In this document: one piece after another, positions 1 through 9,150 of the stretch | How the letters are laid out: every line of letters begins with the position of its first letter | Position numbering within the stretch: the first letter of the stretch is position 1 | DNA from: Clostridium aestuarii | GTDB taxonomy: Bacteria > Bacillota > Clostridia > Clostridiales > Clostridiaceae | Direction of reading: 5' to 3' | NCBI RefSeq assembly: GCF_026735135.1 | Contig: NZ_JAPQER010000005.1 | Location: 62,001 to 126,000 of the forward strand | DNA length: 64,000 bases | Position numbers and translations under genes: made by a program | The notes under the pieces: generated by a model | The model's database searches: none | The model's input: the letters and a program-made list of their open reading frames with translations, nothing else | What the model was told of the DNA's origin: nothing

Positions 1-48
1 GACGATACTATAATAGTTGAACCTTATTTACCTAATAAATTTATATAA
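1..48 (+). CDS. minC: Septum site-determining protein MinC, C-terminal end (partial)
   Basis: The window opens inside a reading frame that stops at TAA 46-48 and gives the tail DDTIIVEPYLPNKFI. MinC proteins end in a similar hydrophobic-Glu-Pro-Tyr-Leu-Pro-Asn tail after the beta-helical domain, and minD starts 14 bases later. MinC inhibits FtsZ polymerisation at the poles when recruited by MinD. Only 15 residues are visible, so the call rests on the tail and the gene order. Confidence 0.72.
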   Translation, partial: DDTIIVEPYLPNKFI

Positions 49-62
49 TGGAGGAAGAACAT

Positions 63-863
63 ATGAGTGAAGCTATAGTAATAACATCAGGTAAAGGTGG
101 AGTAGGTAAAACAACAACTACTGCCAATGTTGGAACTGCACTTGCCGGGTTAAATAAAAAAGTAGTTGTAGTTGATGGAGATACAGGTCTTAGAAATTTA
201 GATGTACTTATGGGACTTGAGAATAGAATAGTATTCACGTTACTTGATGTTATTGAGGAAAGGTGTAGACTAAAACAAGCTCTTATAAAAGATAAAAGGT
301 TGTCAAATTTATATTTACTTCCTACAGCACAAACAAGAGATAAAAATGATATTAGTCCAGAGCAAATGTTTAACTTAATACAGGAGTTAAAGAAAGAATT
401 TGATTATGTGATAATTGATTGTCCAGCAGGAATCGAACAAGGGTTTGAAAATGCTGTTATAGGAGCAGATAGAGCTATTGTTGTTGTTAATCCAGAAGTA
501 ACTTCTGTAAGAGATGCTGATAGGGTAATTGGAAAATTAGATGCTAAAGGCGTTGATAATCATCAACTAATTGTAAATAGAATAGATCATGAAATGGTAA
601 AAAGAGGAGATATGCTTGATGTAAATGATATCCTTGATAGTTTAGCTATAAAATTATTAGGAGTTGTTCCTGTGGATGAAGAAATAACAGTAGCTACTAA
701 TAAAGGAGAACCAGTAGTTCTTAATAATAGAGCATTAGCTGGACAAGCATTTAATAATATTGCAAAAAGGATATTAGGAGAAGACGTACCTCTTATACAG
801 GTACCAAACAATAGTCGTGTAGGTTTATTTGAATCGTTAAAGAGAATATTTAAAATGAATTAG
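63..863 (+). CDS. minD: Septum site-determining ATPase MinD
   Basis: MinD is a membrane-binding ParA/MinD-type ATPase that carries MinC to the membrane away from midcell. The deviant Walker A motif GKGGVGKTT is at residues 10-18, the Walker B region (DYVIIDCPAGIE) lies near the middle, and the C-terminal amphipathic helix (VGLFESLKRIF) that inserts into the membrane is intact. The ATG at 63 is preferred to the in-frame ATG at 48 because GGAGG (50-54) precedes it at normal spacing; the product is 266 residues, the usual length. It is flanked by minC and minE in the classical minCDE order. Confidence 0.97.
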   Translation: MSEAIVITSGKGGVGKTTTTANVGTALAGLNKKVVVVDGDTGLRNLDVLMGLENRIVFTLLDVIEERCRLKQALIKDKRLSNLYLLPTAQTRDKNDISPEQMFNLIQELKKEFDYVIIDCPAGIEQGFENAVIGADRAIVVVNPEVTSVRDADRVIGKLDAKGVDNHQLIVNRIDHEMVKRGDMLDVNDILDSLAIKLLGVVPVDEEITVATNKGEPVVLNNRALAGQAFNNIAKRILGEDVPLIQVPNNSRVGLFESLKRIFKMN

Positions 864-874
864 GAGGAAATTAA

Positions 875-1135
875 ATGGATTTTTCAAAGCTATTTTCTAA
901 CAAGCAATCCTCTAAAGTTGTGGCTAAGGATAGATTAAAACTAATACTAATTCATGATAGAGCCAATATATCACCAGAGCTTTTAGAAAATATGAGAGAG
1001 GATATTTTACAAGTAATTTCAAAATATGTAGTAATAGATGATAGTGAAGTAGAAGTAAGATTAACCCATACACAGGAAGTTGAAGGTAGTTCACCAGCGC
1101 TTGTTGCAAGTATTCCAATAAAATATATGAAATAA
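875..1135 (+). CDS. minE: Cell division topological specificity factor MinE
   Basis: MinE displaces MinC from MinD and stimulates its ATPase, so that the inhibitor is swept from the middle of the cell. The 86-residue product has the N-terminal amphipathic stretch (MDFSKLFSNK), the anti-MinCD segment around KDRLKLILIHDRANISPELL, and the C-terminal dimerisation beta-strands, all in the usual order. An AGGAGG site lies 6 bases upstream and the gene is 11 bases behind minD, so the two are co-translated. Presence of MinE rather than DivIVA alone as the topological factor is typical of clostridia. Confidence 0.97.
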   Translation: MDFSKLFSNKQSSKVVAKDRLKLILIHDRANISPELLENMREDILQVISKYVVIDDSEVEVRLTHTQEVEGSSPALVASIPIKYMK

Positions 1136-1148
1136 AATTGATAAAAAT

Positions 1149-1187
1149 GCTATGTGTAATTTATAGGTTATACATGGCTTTTTTTTA
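1149..1187 (+). terminator. Intrinsic terminator of the minCDE operon
   Basis: GCTATGTGTAA (1149-1159) pairs with TTATACATGGC (1168-1178) with two G-U wobbles, followed by eight T. It separates minE from rodA, which has its own promoter just downstream. Confidence 0.8.
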
Positions 1188-1193
1188 TTTATG

Positions 1194-1202
1194 TGATATA
1201 AT
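1194..1202 (+). promoter_or_regulatory. Extended -10 promoter for rodA
   Basis: TGATATAAT matches the extended -10 consensus TGnTATAAT. It lies between the minE terminator and the rodA ribosome binding site GGAGGG (1214-1219), predicting a very short leader. No good -35 is seen, as expected for an extended -10 site. Confidence 0.55.
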
Positions 1203-1227
1203 CTTATTTATATGGAGGGATATAAAA

Positions 1228-2346
1228 GTGCTCGAAAAACTGAAGATTAGTAAAAAGTTGTTAAGAGAATTAGACTACAGTATAGTAATTATAGCAATAA
1301 TGATAGTATTATATAGTTGCTTGAATATATACAGTGCTACCTTTAGAAATGTTGGAGTTTACTATACAAAGCTTCAATTAATATGGCTTTGTTTGGGGTT
1401 ATTTGTAATATACATAATTTTATTGATTGATTATACTATTATAGGAAATTATGCAAGTATTATATATTGGTTTGGTATTGTGTTACTTGTGTTAAATGAT
1501 TTTGTTTTAGGAAGTATTCATAAAGGATCTAATGCTTGGATTAGTATAGGATCACGTGCTATTCAACCGTCAGAATTTGCTAAGTTAGGTATGATGGTAA
1601 TGCTCGCTAAGCTTCTTAATGATATGGAAGGTAATATAAATAAGCCTAAAAACTTTTTAAAATTAGTGTTTTATGCGCTGCTTCCTATGATTCTTATTGT
1701 TATTCAACCAGATATGGGTATGACAATGGTTACATTTTCTATAGTGCTGGGAATATTTTTTATAGCAGGTCTTGACTTAAGAGTTATATTAGGTGGATTA
1801 GCAAGTCTTGTAGTACTTGTTGTTGGAATATGGAATTCACCACTTATGAAACCTTATTGGAAGGGAAGATTAGTTGCTTTTTTAAATCCAGAAGCATATA
1901 GCAGAAGCTTATCATTTCAACTTAATCAATCTATAATGGGGATTGGATCAGGTAAAATATTAGGAGAGGGCTTTACCAAAGGATTGCAAATAGCAGGTAA
2001 TAATGTGCCAGAGGCTCATACAGATTTTATTTTTTCTGTAGTAGGAGAAGAATGGGGACTTGTTGGTGCTATATTTTTATTAGTACTTTATGGATTTATG
2101 ATATATAAATTTATAAAGATAGCTAAAAATTCAAAAGATATTTTTGGTTCTATTGTAACTATAGGAGTTATATCAACATTCTTATTTTCAATATTACAAA
2201 ATATAGGTATGACTATAGGACTTATGCCTATAACAGGAATTACATTACCACTTATGAGTTATGGGGGAAGTTCCATACTATCTAATTTTATGTCTATAGG
2301 GTTAGTTTTAAATATAGGTATGAGAAAGAAAAAAATTAATTTTTAG
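1228..2346 (+). CDS. rodA: Rod shape-determining protein RodA (SEDS peptidoglycan polymerase)
   Basis: A SEDS-family integral membrane glycosyltransferase that polymerises lipid II for side-wall growth, working with a class B PBP. About ten hydrophobic segments are visible. Family landmarks are SNAWISIGSRAIQPSEFAKL in the N-terminal half, QPDMG in the middle, and PEAHTDFIFSVVGEEWGL followed by GITLPLMSYGGSS near the end. The GTG at 1228 is chosen because GGAGGG precedes it by 8 bases and the promoter and terminator lie upstream of it; the longer frame from 1138 would start inside the minE terminator. The product is 372 residues. mgsA follows 12 bases later and is probably co-transcribed. Confidence 0.94.
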   Translation: MLEKLKISKKLLRELDYSIVIIAIMIVLYSCLNIYSATFRNVGVYYTKLQLIWLCLGLFVIYIILLIDYTIIGNYASIIYWFGIVLLVLNDFVLGSIHKGSNAWISIGSRAIQPSEFAKLGMMVMLAKLLNDMEGNINKPKNFLKLVFYALLPMILIVIQPDMGMTMVTFSIVLGIFFIAGLDLRVILGGLASLVVLVVGIWNSPLMKPYWKGRLVAFLNPEAYSRSLSFQLNQSIMGIGSGKILGEGFTKGLQIAGNNVPEAHTDFIFSVVGEEWGLVGAIFLLVLYGFMIYKFIKIAKNSKDIFGSIVTIGVISTFLFSILQNIGMTIGLMPITGITLPLMSYGGSSILSNFMSIGLVLNIGMRKKKINF

Positions 2347-2358
2347 GGGGAATTAAAG

Positions 2359-2730
2359 ATGAAAATAGCGTTAGTAGCTCATGACAACAAAAAAGAAGAG
2401 CTAATTGACTTTGTATGTAGGTATAGAGATGTTTTTGGGGAACATGAATTATTTGCTACAGGTACTACTGGAAAACTTATAAATGAAAAATTAGAATTAG
2501 ATGTATATAGATTTTTATCTGGGCCGTTAGGTGGAGATCAGCAAATTGGGGCAAAAGTTGTAACGGGAGAGATGGATATGGTTATATTCTTCAGAGATCC
2601 TTTAACTGCACAACCTCATGAACCAGATGTTTCAGCTCTTTTAAGAATATGTGATGTACATGATATCCCACTTGCAAGTAATTTAGGTTCAGCAGAAGTT
2701 TTTGCAAAAGCTTTAGTAACAAAAAGGTAA
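2359..2730 (+). CDS. mgsA: Methylglyoxal synthase
   Basis: Converts dihydroxyacetone phosphate to methylglyoxal and phosphate, a glycolytic bypass that relieves sugar-phosphate stress. The 123-residue protein starts with the family signature [18 protein letters not shown] and contains the phosphate-binding TGTTGK, the [12 protein letters not shown] loop and the catalytic aspartate region DMVIFFRDP, then [11 protein letters not shown]. Length is slightly below the E. coli enzyme but full for Firmicutes. It ends the rodA transcript and is closed by a terminator. Confidence 0.97.
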   Translation: MKIALVAHDNKKEELIDFVCRYRDVFGEHELFATGTTGKLINEKLELDVYRFLSGPLGGDQQIGAKVVTGEMDMVIFFRDPLTAQPHEPDVSALLRICDVHDIPLASNLGSAEVFAKALVTKR

Positions 2731-2767
2731 AAACTAAAGGAAGTGCTTAGTAATTTTGGATACTTAT

Positions 2768-2800
2768 AAAAAACCTCATGCAAATGTATGAGGTTTTTTA
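2768..2800. terminator. Bidirectional terminator between mgsA and the hydrogenase operon
   Basis: AAAAACCTCAT and ATGAGGTTTTTT form a perfect stem with an 8-base loop. A and T tracts on both sides let it work for both convergent transcripts. Confidence 0.85.
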
Positions 2801-2807
2801 ATGATTT

Positions 2808-4541
2808 TTATTTATTAACGTAGTGTGTATGAAGAAGTTCGTGTGCTTTTTCTCCATAAGGTTCCCCTAAAAATTCTTTATATAGTTGCTGTATATAAGG
2901 ATTTTCATGAGATTTTCTAAGTGCTTTGTTCTTATCTTCTTGATAAAGGGCTTCTATTCTTTTTTCTAATATTTTAGTATCTCCATATATATATGGTTGA
3001 CCGCCGCCTCCAATACATCCACCTGGACACGCCATGATTTCAATTAAATGATAATTTACTTCACCTGCTCTTATTGATTCAAGTAATCTTCGAGCATTTC
3101 CAAGACCATTTGTTACAGCTACATGTACATCCATATCTTTTATTTTAACAGTAGCTTCTTTTACTCCTTTAAGACCTCTTACTGAATGAAATTCTAATGC
3201 TGGACCACTTTCGCCAGTGAGCCATTCATAAGCTGTACGAACAGCTGCTTCCATAACTCCACCAGATGCACCAAAAATATCACCTGCACTTGTAGATTCT
3301 CCAAGTGGTGCATCAAACTTTTCATCTGGCAAAGAAATAAAATCAATTCCTGCTTCTCTAATCATTTTTCCAAGTTCTCTTGTGGTTATGACAATATCTA
3401 CATCGCGTATTCCATTTCGCTGCATTTCAGGTCTTGCAGCTTCATATTTTTTAGCTAGACAAGGCATAACGGATACTACTACTATTTTTTCAGGAGGTAT
3501 ATTCATTTTTTCTGCAAAATATGTTTTAGCTATTGTACCGAACATTTGATGTGGTGATTTGCAGGTAGAAGGGATATCTAATAAATCTGTAAAGCTATGT
3601 TCTAATAGATTTATCCAAGCAGGGCAGCAGCTTGTAAGCATAGGAAGTCTTCCACCATGTTCTAACCTATGAATGAATTCAGATGCTTCTTCCATTATAG
3701 TTAAATCTGCACCAAAATCTGTATCAAATACATAATCAAAACCTAAAGTGCGAAGAGCAGCTACCATTTTACCAGTTACTAAAGTTCCTGGTTCTAGTCC
3801 AAACTCTTCTCCAAGTGCAGCTCTAATTGCAGGTGCTGTTTCTACAATAACTATTTTTCCTTCATCGTTTATAGCATCCCATACGTTTGGAATGAAATTT
3901 ACTTCTGTTAAAGCACCAGTAGGGCAAACAGCTACACATTGACCACAGAATGTACAGTTTGTTTCAGCCATTGGAAGATTAAAAGCTGGGGCTATATTAG
4001 TATGAAATCCTCTATTAATTCCAGATAATACACCACAGGCTTGAACTTCATTACACATAGTTTCACATCTTCTGCATAGAATGCATTTATCCATATCTCT
4101 AATTATAGAATAACTTGAATTATCTGTTGGAAAAGTAGACATTTCTCCTTCGTACCTTATTTCGCGAATACCTAGTTCTGCTGCTAATGATTGAAGTTCG
4201 CAATGCATATTTTTTTCACACAATAAACATTCTTGAGGATGGTCTGAAAGAAGCAATTCAACAATAGCTCGTCGGGCTTTTATAGCTCTTATAGAATTGG
4301 TTTTAACAACCATGCCTTCTCTTACTTTAGTAGAACATGAAGGTGCTAAATTATGTCGTCCTTCTACTTCAACTACGCATACTCTACAAGAACCAGGTTC
4401 ATTTATTGTTCTATCATCATGAAGTTTAAAGTGGCATAATGTAGGTATATGGATATTAAGTTTTTCGGCAGCTTTTAAAATAGATGTTCCTTCTTCAACT
4501 TCAACTTTTCTACCATTTATAGTTAAACTAACTAAATTCAA
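2808..4541 (-). CDS. hydA: [FeFe] hydrogenase catalytic subunit (HydA/HndD type, group A)
   Basis: Catalytic subunit of a soluble multimeric [FeFe] hydrogenase that makes or uses H2 at the H-cluster. Domains in order: N-terminal [2Fe-2S] plant-type ferredoxin (CRVCVVEV), a His-Cys3 [4Fe-4S] segment (HPQECLLCEKNMHCEL), a 2x[4Fe-4S] ferredoxin (CILCRRCETMC, CTFCGQCVAVCP), the H-cluster domain with motifs TSCCPAW, MPCLAKK and MACPGGCIGGGGQP, and a C-terminal small subunit domain. The start is probably TTG at 4541: GAGGTG sits just upstream, and the GTG at 4550 lies inside that ribosome binding site. Product 577 residues. It is the last gene of a three-gene operon with NuoF-like and NuoE-like partners, the layout of electron-bifurcating NAD-ferredoxin hydrogenases. 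Confidence 0.96.
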   Translation of the reverse strand: MNLVSLTINGRKVEVEEGTSILKAAEKLNIHIPTLCHFKLHDDRTINEPGSCRVCVVEVEGRHNLAPSCSTKVREGMVVKTNSIRAIKARRAIVELLLSDHPQECLLCEKNMHCELQSLAAELGIREIRYEGEMSTFPTDNSSYSIIRDMDKCILCRRCETMCNEVQACGVLSGINRGFHTNIAPAFNLPMAETNCTFCGQCVAVCPTGALTEVNFIPNVWDAINDEGKIVIVETAPAIRAALGEEFGLEPGTLVTGKMVAALRTLGFDYVFDTDFGADLTIMEEASEFIHRLEHGGRLPMLTSCCPAWINLLEHSFTDLLDIPSTCKSPHQMFGTIAKTYFAEKMNIPPEKIVVVSVMPCLAKKYEAARPEMQRNGIRDVDIVITTRELGKMIREAGIDFISLPDEKFDAPLGESTSAGDIFGASGGVMEAAVRTAYEWLTGESGPALEFHSVRGLKGVKEATVKIKDMDVHVAVTNGLGNARRLLESIRAGEVNYHLIEIMACPGGCIGGGGQPYIYGDTKILEKRIEALYQEDKNKALRKSHENPYIQQLYKEFLGEPYGEKAHELLHTHYVNK

Positions 4542-4560
4542 TATTCTCACCTCTTTTTTG

Positions 4561-6456
4561 CTATTTTCTTATTATTGCATCCACTGGACATATTTCATAA
4601 CATGTATTACATTTTATACATTTATCTTGATCTATAACGTGTTTTTCTTTAACATTTCCGCTAATACATGATACTGGACATTTCTTAGCGCATCTAGTGC
4701 AGCCTATACATTTATCTGTGATTTGATAGTTCAATAAGTCTTTGCATACACCAGCAGGACAGGATTTACCATTTACATGAGCATCAAACTCATCCCTAAA
4801 ATACCTCATATTACTTAAAATTGGATTAGGAGAAGTTTGACCAAGACCACAGAGAGAGGTATCTTTTACAATCTGTGCAAGTTCTTTTAGATTAATTAGA
4901 TCTTGTTCTTCTGCTTTGCCTTTGGTGATTTTATCAAGCAATTCATAAAGTCGTTTATTTCCAATCCTACATGGAGTACATTTTCCACAGGATTCTTCAA
5001 GTGTGAATTCAAGATAAAATTTTGCAATATCTACCATACAGTTATCTTCATCCATAACAATCATACCGCCAGACCCCATCATAGAGCCTATAGCATTTAA
5101 TGATTCATAGTCTATAGGTGTATCTAAAAGGGAAGTTGGTATACATCCACCAGAAGGACCACCGGTTTGAACTGCTTTGAATTTTTTTCCACCAGATATG
5201 CCGCCACCGATATCATATATTATTTCTCTTAAAGTTGTTCCCATTGGAACTTCTACAAGACCAACGTTATTAATTTTTCCAGCTAAGGCAAAAACCTTTG
5301 TTCCTTTGGAAGTTTTTGTACCTATTGAAGTAAACCAATCTACACCATTATTTATTATAGCTGGTATATTAGCAAAGGTTTCAACATTATTTACACTAGT
5401 TGGTTTATCCCAAAGTCCACTCTCAGCAGGGTAAGGGGGTTTGTTTCTAGGCTCACCGCGATAACCTTCAATCGAATTTATCAAAGCTGTTTCTTCACCA
5501 CATACAAAGGCACCTGCACCAAATTTTAATTCAACATCAAAATTAAAATTTGTTCCTAATATATTTTTACCAAGAAGACCGTATTCTCTTGATTGTTTTA
5601 TAGCTATTTTAAGTCTATCTATGGCAAGTGGATATTCTGCTCTTATGTAAATAAAACCATGAGAAGCATCTAGAGCATATCCAGCTATAGCCATGGCTTC
5701 AAGAACGCTGTGCGGGTCTCCTTCTAGAATAGAACGATCCATAAAAGCACCAGGATCACCTTCATCTGCATTACATATAATATATTTTTGGTCAGCTTGA
5801 AATTGTCTAGCTAAACTCCATTTTTTACCAGTAGGGAAGCCACCACCACCTCTTCCTCTTAATCCAGAATCTGAGATTAATTTAATAATATCATCAGGAG
5901 TCATTTCAGTTAACACTTTTCCTAATGCCATGTATCCTCTTTCAGCAATAGATTCACGTATATCCTCAGGATTTATAAGACCACAGTTCCGAAGTGCAAT
6001 TCTGTATTGTTTTTTATAAAAAGACATCTCATCTTGTCTTTTTACTTTCTTTTTAAGGGTAGGCTCTTCATATAATAATCTTTCAACAATTTTTCCATTT
6101 AATAAATGTTCATTAACTATATCTTCCACATCATCAGGTTTTACTTTAACATAAAATACATTGTCCGGATCCACTTTTACAATAGGTCCTTTTTCACAAA
6201 AACCAAAGCAGCCAGTTATAGATGCTTTTACTTCATTAGAGATTCCTGCTTTAACAATTTGTTCTCTTAAATTTTCAAGTATTTTTTGGCTTTCGGCAGA
6301 TTGACATCCTGTTCCTCCACAAACTAATATTTCTCTTTTACATTTTTTATTTTCAACCATTAGTTCTTCTTTATAAGTAGGTTTTCGAAGTTCAAGTAAT
6401 TCTTTAAATTGATTATGATAATTTTTAAGCTCTTCAAAAGAATTAATTTTATTCAA
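4561..6456 (-). CDS. nuoF: Hydrogenase flavoprotein subunit (NuoF/HndC-like)
   Basis: NAD(H)-binding flavoprotein of the hydrogenase complex. Domains in order: thioredoxin-like [2Fe-2S] ferredoxin (CGGTGCQSAES and CFGFCEKGP), the Complex I 51-kDa FMN/NAD-binding core (GLRGRGGGGFPTGKKW, ICNADEGDPGAF), SLBB domain, the [4Fe-4S] helical domain (SCGKCTPCRIG), and a C-terminal pair of [4Fe-4S] ferredoxin motifs (CIGCTRCAKKCP, CIKCNTCYEICP). The start is the TTG at 6456, 10 bases after AAGGAGG and overlapping the nuoE stop by 8 bases, so translation is coupled. The frame extends upstream to 6498 but lacks a site there. Product 631 residues. The fused N-terminal ferredoxin replaces a separate HndB subunit. 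Confidence 0.95.
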   Translation of the reverse strand: MNKINSFEELKNYHNQFKELLELRKPTYKEELMVENKKCKREILVCGGTGCQSAESQKILENLREQIVKAGISNEVKASITGCFGFCEKGPIVKVDPDNVFYVKVKPDDVEDIVNEHLLNGKIVERLLYEEPTLKKKVKRQDEMSFYKKQYRIALRNCGLINPEDIRESIAERGYMALGKVLTEMTPDDIIKLISDSGLRGRGGGGFPTGKKWSLARQFQADQKYIICNADEGDPGAFMDRSILEGDPHSVLEAMAIAGYALDASHGFIYIRAEYPLAIDRLKIAIKQSREYGLLGKNILGTNFNFDVELKFGAGAFVCGEETALINSIEGYRGEPRNKPPYPAESGLWDKPTSVNNVETFANIPAIINNGVDWFTSIGTKTSKGTKVFALAGKINNVGLVEVPMGTTLREIIYDIGGGISGGKKFKAVQTGGPSGGCIPTSLLDTPIDYESLNAIGSMMGSGGMIVMDEDNCMVDIAKFYLEFTLEESCGKCTPCRIGNKRLYELLDKITKGKAEEQDLINLKELAQIVKDTSLCGLGQTSPNPILSNMRYFRDEFDAHVNGKSCPAGVCKDLLNYQITDKCIGCTRCAKKCPVSCISGNVKEKHVIDQDKCIKCNTCYEICPVDAIIRK

Positions 6457-6949
6457 CGACTGATACCTCCTTTTCTGCATATTCATGTAGCAAATCATCT
6501 ACTTGAGCTACAGTAAAATGTCCATAAACCTTATCATTTACTGTTACAACAGGTGCAAGACCACAAGCTCCTACGCAACGCAGTACTTCAAGTGTAAATT
6601 TACTATCTGCTGTAGTTTGACCTGCTTTAATATTTAATTTTGTTTCAAATTCTTTTAAAATATCTCCAGCGCCTTTAACGAAGCAAGCTGTTCCCATACA
6701 AATATTTATTACATACTTACCTCTTGGTATAGTTGTAAAGTAAGAATAGAAGGTGACAACACCATATACTGTAGCTACAGAGAGATGAAGTTTGTCTGCT
6801 ATAAAGCTTTGTACGTCTTCTGGAAGATATCCAAAAATATGTTGAGCTTTATGTAAGACTTCTATTAGGGAACTACGATTAGCTGGAAGTTTATTTATAA
6901 AATTTTCTAATTCTCCAAATTTTTGTTCTGATAAAGGATTTGAGCACAT
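6449..6949 (-). CDS. nuoE: Hydrogenase [2Fe-2S] subunit (NuoE/HndA-like)
   Basis: Thioredoxin-fold [2Fe-2S] subunit of the hydrogenase, homologous to Complex I 24-kDa protein. The N-terminal helical bundle (LIEVLHKAQHIFGYLPEDVQ) is followed by the conserved VYGVVTFYSYF segment and the four cluster cysteines in CMGTAC and CVGAC, the latter within LRCVGACGLAPVVTVND. Length 166 is normal. GGAGG lies 8 bases before the ATG. It is the promoter-proximal gene of the operon; the maturases HydE and HydF are not in this window. Confidence 0.95.
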   Translation of the reverse strand: MCSNPLSEQKFGELENFINKLPANRSSLIEVLHKAQHIFGYLPEDVQSFIADKLHLSVATVYGVVTFYSYFTTIPRGKYVINICMGTACFVKGAGDILKEFETKLNIKAGQTTADSKFTLEVLRCVGACGLAPVVTVNDKVYGHFTVAQVDDLLHEYAEKEVSVVE

Positions 6950-7267
6950 TAAGGTTAACCTCCTTTACAAATGTAATATATAGAAATACTTATAATATAT
7001 TTTTAGGATGTGCATTTTTGAACTTATAATTCATTTGATTTAAAAGAGATAATATAGTAAAAAACAACAATTATACTGCATTGACATAAAGTTACTGAGG
7101 ACTTAAACTATTAGTAAAAAATAAATATACTATATATTTATTTAACAATGATTATATTTGTAGTTATATATAATAAGTTAAGTAAAAAATATAAATTTAA
7201 TTTATAAATTTTTAACTAAAAAAATAAATTATTAAAGTAAAACAAGTTAAGTTAAGGAGAGAAATTC
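6950..7267. promoter_or_regulatory. Divergent intergenic region with a candidate cobO promoter
   Basis: This AT-rich 318-base region separates the minus-strand hydrogenase operon from cobO. TTGACA at 7081-7086, a 17-base spacer and TAAACT at 7104-7109 make a plausible plus-strand promoter with a weak -10. I found no convincing minus-strand promoter or operator by eye. Confidence 0.4.
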
Positions 7268-7789
7268 ATGGAAAGCTATAAGGGATATATTCACATTTAC
7301 ACTGGAAATGGTAAAGGGAAAACTACAGCTGCTCTTGGACTTTCATTAAGAGCAGTTTGTGCTGGAAAAAAAGTTTTCTTTGGACAATTTGCTAAAGGAA
7401 TGAAATATAGTGAACTTGGTGCAGTAAAATATTTACCTAATTTTGAAATGAAACAATATGGACGTAATTGTTTTATTTATAATAATCCTGAGCAGGAAGA
7501 TATAAACTCAGCAAGAGATGCTCTTTTAGAAATTGAAAGTATATTAGTAGAGGGTAAATATGATTTAGTAGTAATGGATGAACTAAATATAGCACTTTTT
7601 TATAAATTATTTACAGTAGAACAGGTAATAGAGATTTTAAATAAAAGAAAAGAAAATGTGGAAGTGGTAATTACAGGAAGATATGCGCCTCAACAACTTA
7701 TAGATAAATCAGATTTAGTTACTGAAATGAATGAAATAAAGCATTATTATACAAAAGGCGTTGAGGCTAGAGAGGGTATAGAAAAATAA
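7268..7789 (+). CDS. cobO: Corrinoid adenosyltransferase (CobO/BtuR family)
   Basis: Transfers the 5'-deoxyadenosyl group of ATP to reduced cobalamin or its precursors, giving adenosylcobalamin. The modified P-loop GNGKGKTTAA is at residues 13-22, followed by VMDELN (Walker B region) and the family hallmark VVITGRYAP near the C-terminus. The product of 173 residues is the usual length. AAGGAGAG precedes the ATG by 6 bases. It stands alone here; no other cobalamin gene is in the window, so it probably serves salvage. Confidence 0.94.
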   Translation: MESYKGYIHIYTGNGKGKTTAALGLSLRAVCAGKKVFFGQFAKGMKYSELGAVKYLPNFEMKQYGRNCFIYNNPEQEDINSARDALLEIESILVEGKYDLVVMDELNIALFYKLFTVEQVIEILNKRKENVEVVITGRYAPQQLIDKSDLVTEMNEIKHYYTKGVEAREGIEK

Positions 7790-7828
7790 GAATTTAAGAA
7801 TATTGCTAAGCAATATTCTTAAATTCTT
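7788..7828. terminator. Bidirectional terminator between cobO and the RNA methyltransferase
   Basis: AAGAATTTAAGAATATTGC and its perfect complement form a 19-bp stem around a 3-base loop, with the stop codons of both convergent genes in or beside the stem. Confidence 0.85.
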
Positions 7829-8958
7829 TTTGGTGGTTTTGGTCCAATGTATTGATAATAGTAACATTCAATACGTCCGTTAAAAAGCTTTCTATTTTTA
7901 GTAGATTTTTCACCAAAACATTTTTCAAATTCAGGATATGAAGTTATTATAAAATCAGACCAAGTATCAAGGGTTTTAAAAACCTTTCCCATATCTTTAT
8001 ATAATTTTTCTACTTCTTCTTTTTCGCTTAAACGTTCACCATAAGGAGGATTACATACAATAGTTCCATAGTTTTTATTAGATGAAAGCTCACTTACAGG
8101 AGCAGTTTGAAAATGTATTATATCATCTACTCCAGCTTTAATTGCATTTTGACGTGCTATTCCAATTACTCTATTGTCGATATCAAAACCTTGTATATTA
8201 TAATCTTTATCATACATTATAGCTTCATAGGCTTTTTTCCTAACTTTTTTCCAAAGCTCCGTAGGAATTATGTCCCATTCTTCTGAAACAAAGTTTCTGT
8301 TTAGTCCAGGTGCTATATTCCTAGCAATTAAGGCAGCTTCTATAGGAATAGTTCCAGAACCGCAAAAAGGATCTACAAAGATTCTATCATATCTCCACTG
8401 ACTTAATGTAACTAGAGCAGCAGCTAAAGTTTCTTTAAGAGGTGCTTCACTCCCAACTTCACGATAACCTCTTTTATGTAGAGCAGTACCACTTGTATCT
8501 AATAAAACAGTTACTTTATCCTTTAAAATAGAAATTACGATAGGATATTTACTTCCACTTTCTTCAAACCACTCTGTAAAATAATTTTCTTTTAGTTTTT
8601 CTACAATAGCCTTTTTACATATGGATTGAATATCAGAAAGGCTGAATAATTGAGATTTTACTGATTTAGCATTTACAATAAAATTAGCGTCCTCAGGTAG
8701 ATAATTTTCCCAAGGAAGAGCTTTAGTTTGTTCAAATAATTCTTCAAAAGATGTAGCTTCAAATTCCCCAAGTTTTATATAAACTCTATCAGCACATCTA
8801 AGCCATAAATTTGATTTACAAATACCTTCTTCATCTGCAGTATAAGTAACTTTACCATTTTCAACCATTGGATTTTTATAGCCTAATCTTTTTACTTCCT
8901 TTGATACTAGAGATTCTATACCAAAGGCTGAAGTAGCAATTAATTCGTATTTTGCCAT
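7819..8958 (-). CDS. THUMP-domain class I SAM-dependent RNA methyltransferase (RlmL N-terminal/YpsC-like)
   Basis: Probable 23S rRNA m2G methyltransferase of the RlmL/YpsC family. A ferredoxin-like plus THUMP RNA-binding region fills the first 160 residues (KYELIATSAFGIESLVSKE at the start is typical). The Rossmann methyltransferase domain follows with DPFCGSGTIPIEAA as SAM-binding motif I and CNPPYGERL as the catalytic NPPY motif. The ATG at 8958 is chosen because AGGAGAG lies upstream; the open frame runs on to 9027 without a site. Product 379 residues, normal for the family. The exact target base is inferred from the family only. Confidence 0.9.
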   Translation of the reverse strand: MAKYELIATSAFGIESLVSKEVKRLGYKNPMVENGKVTYTADEEGICKSNLWLRCADRVYIKLGEFEATSFEELFEQTKALPWENYLPEDANFIVNAKSVKSQLFSLSDIQSICKKAIVEKLKENYFTEWFEESGSKYPIVISILKDKVTVLLDTSGTALHKRGYREVGSEAPLKETLAAALVTLSQWRYDRIFVDPFCGSGTIPIEAALIARNIAPGLNRNFVSEEWDIIPTELWKKVRKKAYEAIMYDKDYNIQGFDIDNRVIGIARQNAIKAGVDDIIHFQTAPVSELSSNKNYGTIVCNPPYGERLSEKEEVEKLYKDMGKVFKTLDTWSDFIITSYPEFEKCFGEKSTKNRKLFNGRIECYYYQYIGPKPPKRI

Positions 8959-9150
8959 GAATTTTCTCTCCTGTTTTCTGTATTTTTGTTTAAAATTGAT
9001 TGAGTTATAGATGAGTGTGATTGTCATTTAAACTTTTAAGTAGCTCATTTATACTACATATAAATATAGCATTTGAAATAATAAAAGACAAATGTTTTAA
9101 TACATTGTTAATTAAAAATTTTTTTACTTGATATAATTATTTTGTATAAG

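Noticed and set aside
1138..1227. Longer N-terminus for RodA
   Set aside because: It would begin inside the minE terminator and before the promoter; the GTG at 1228 has the ribosome binding site.
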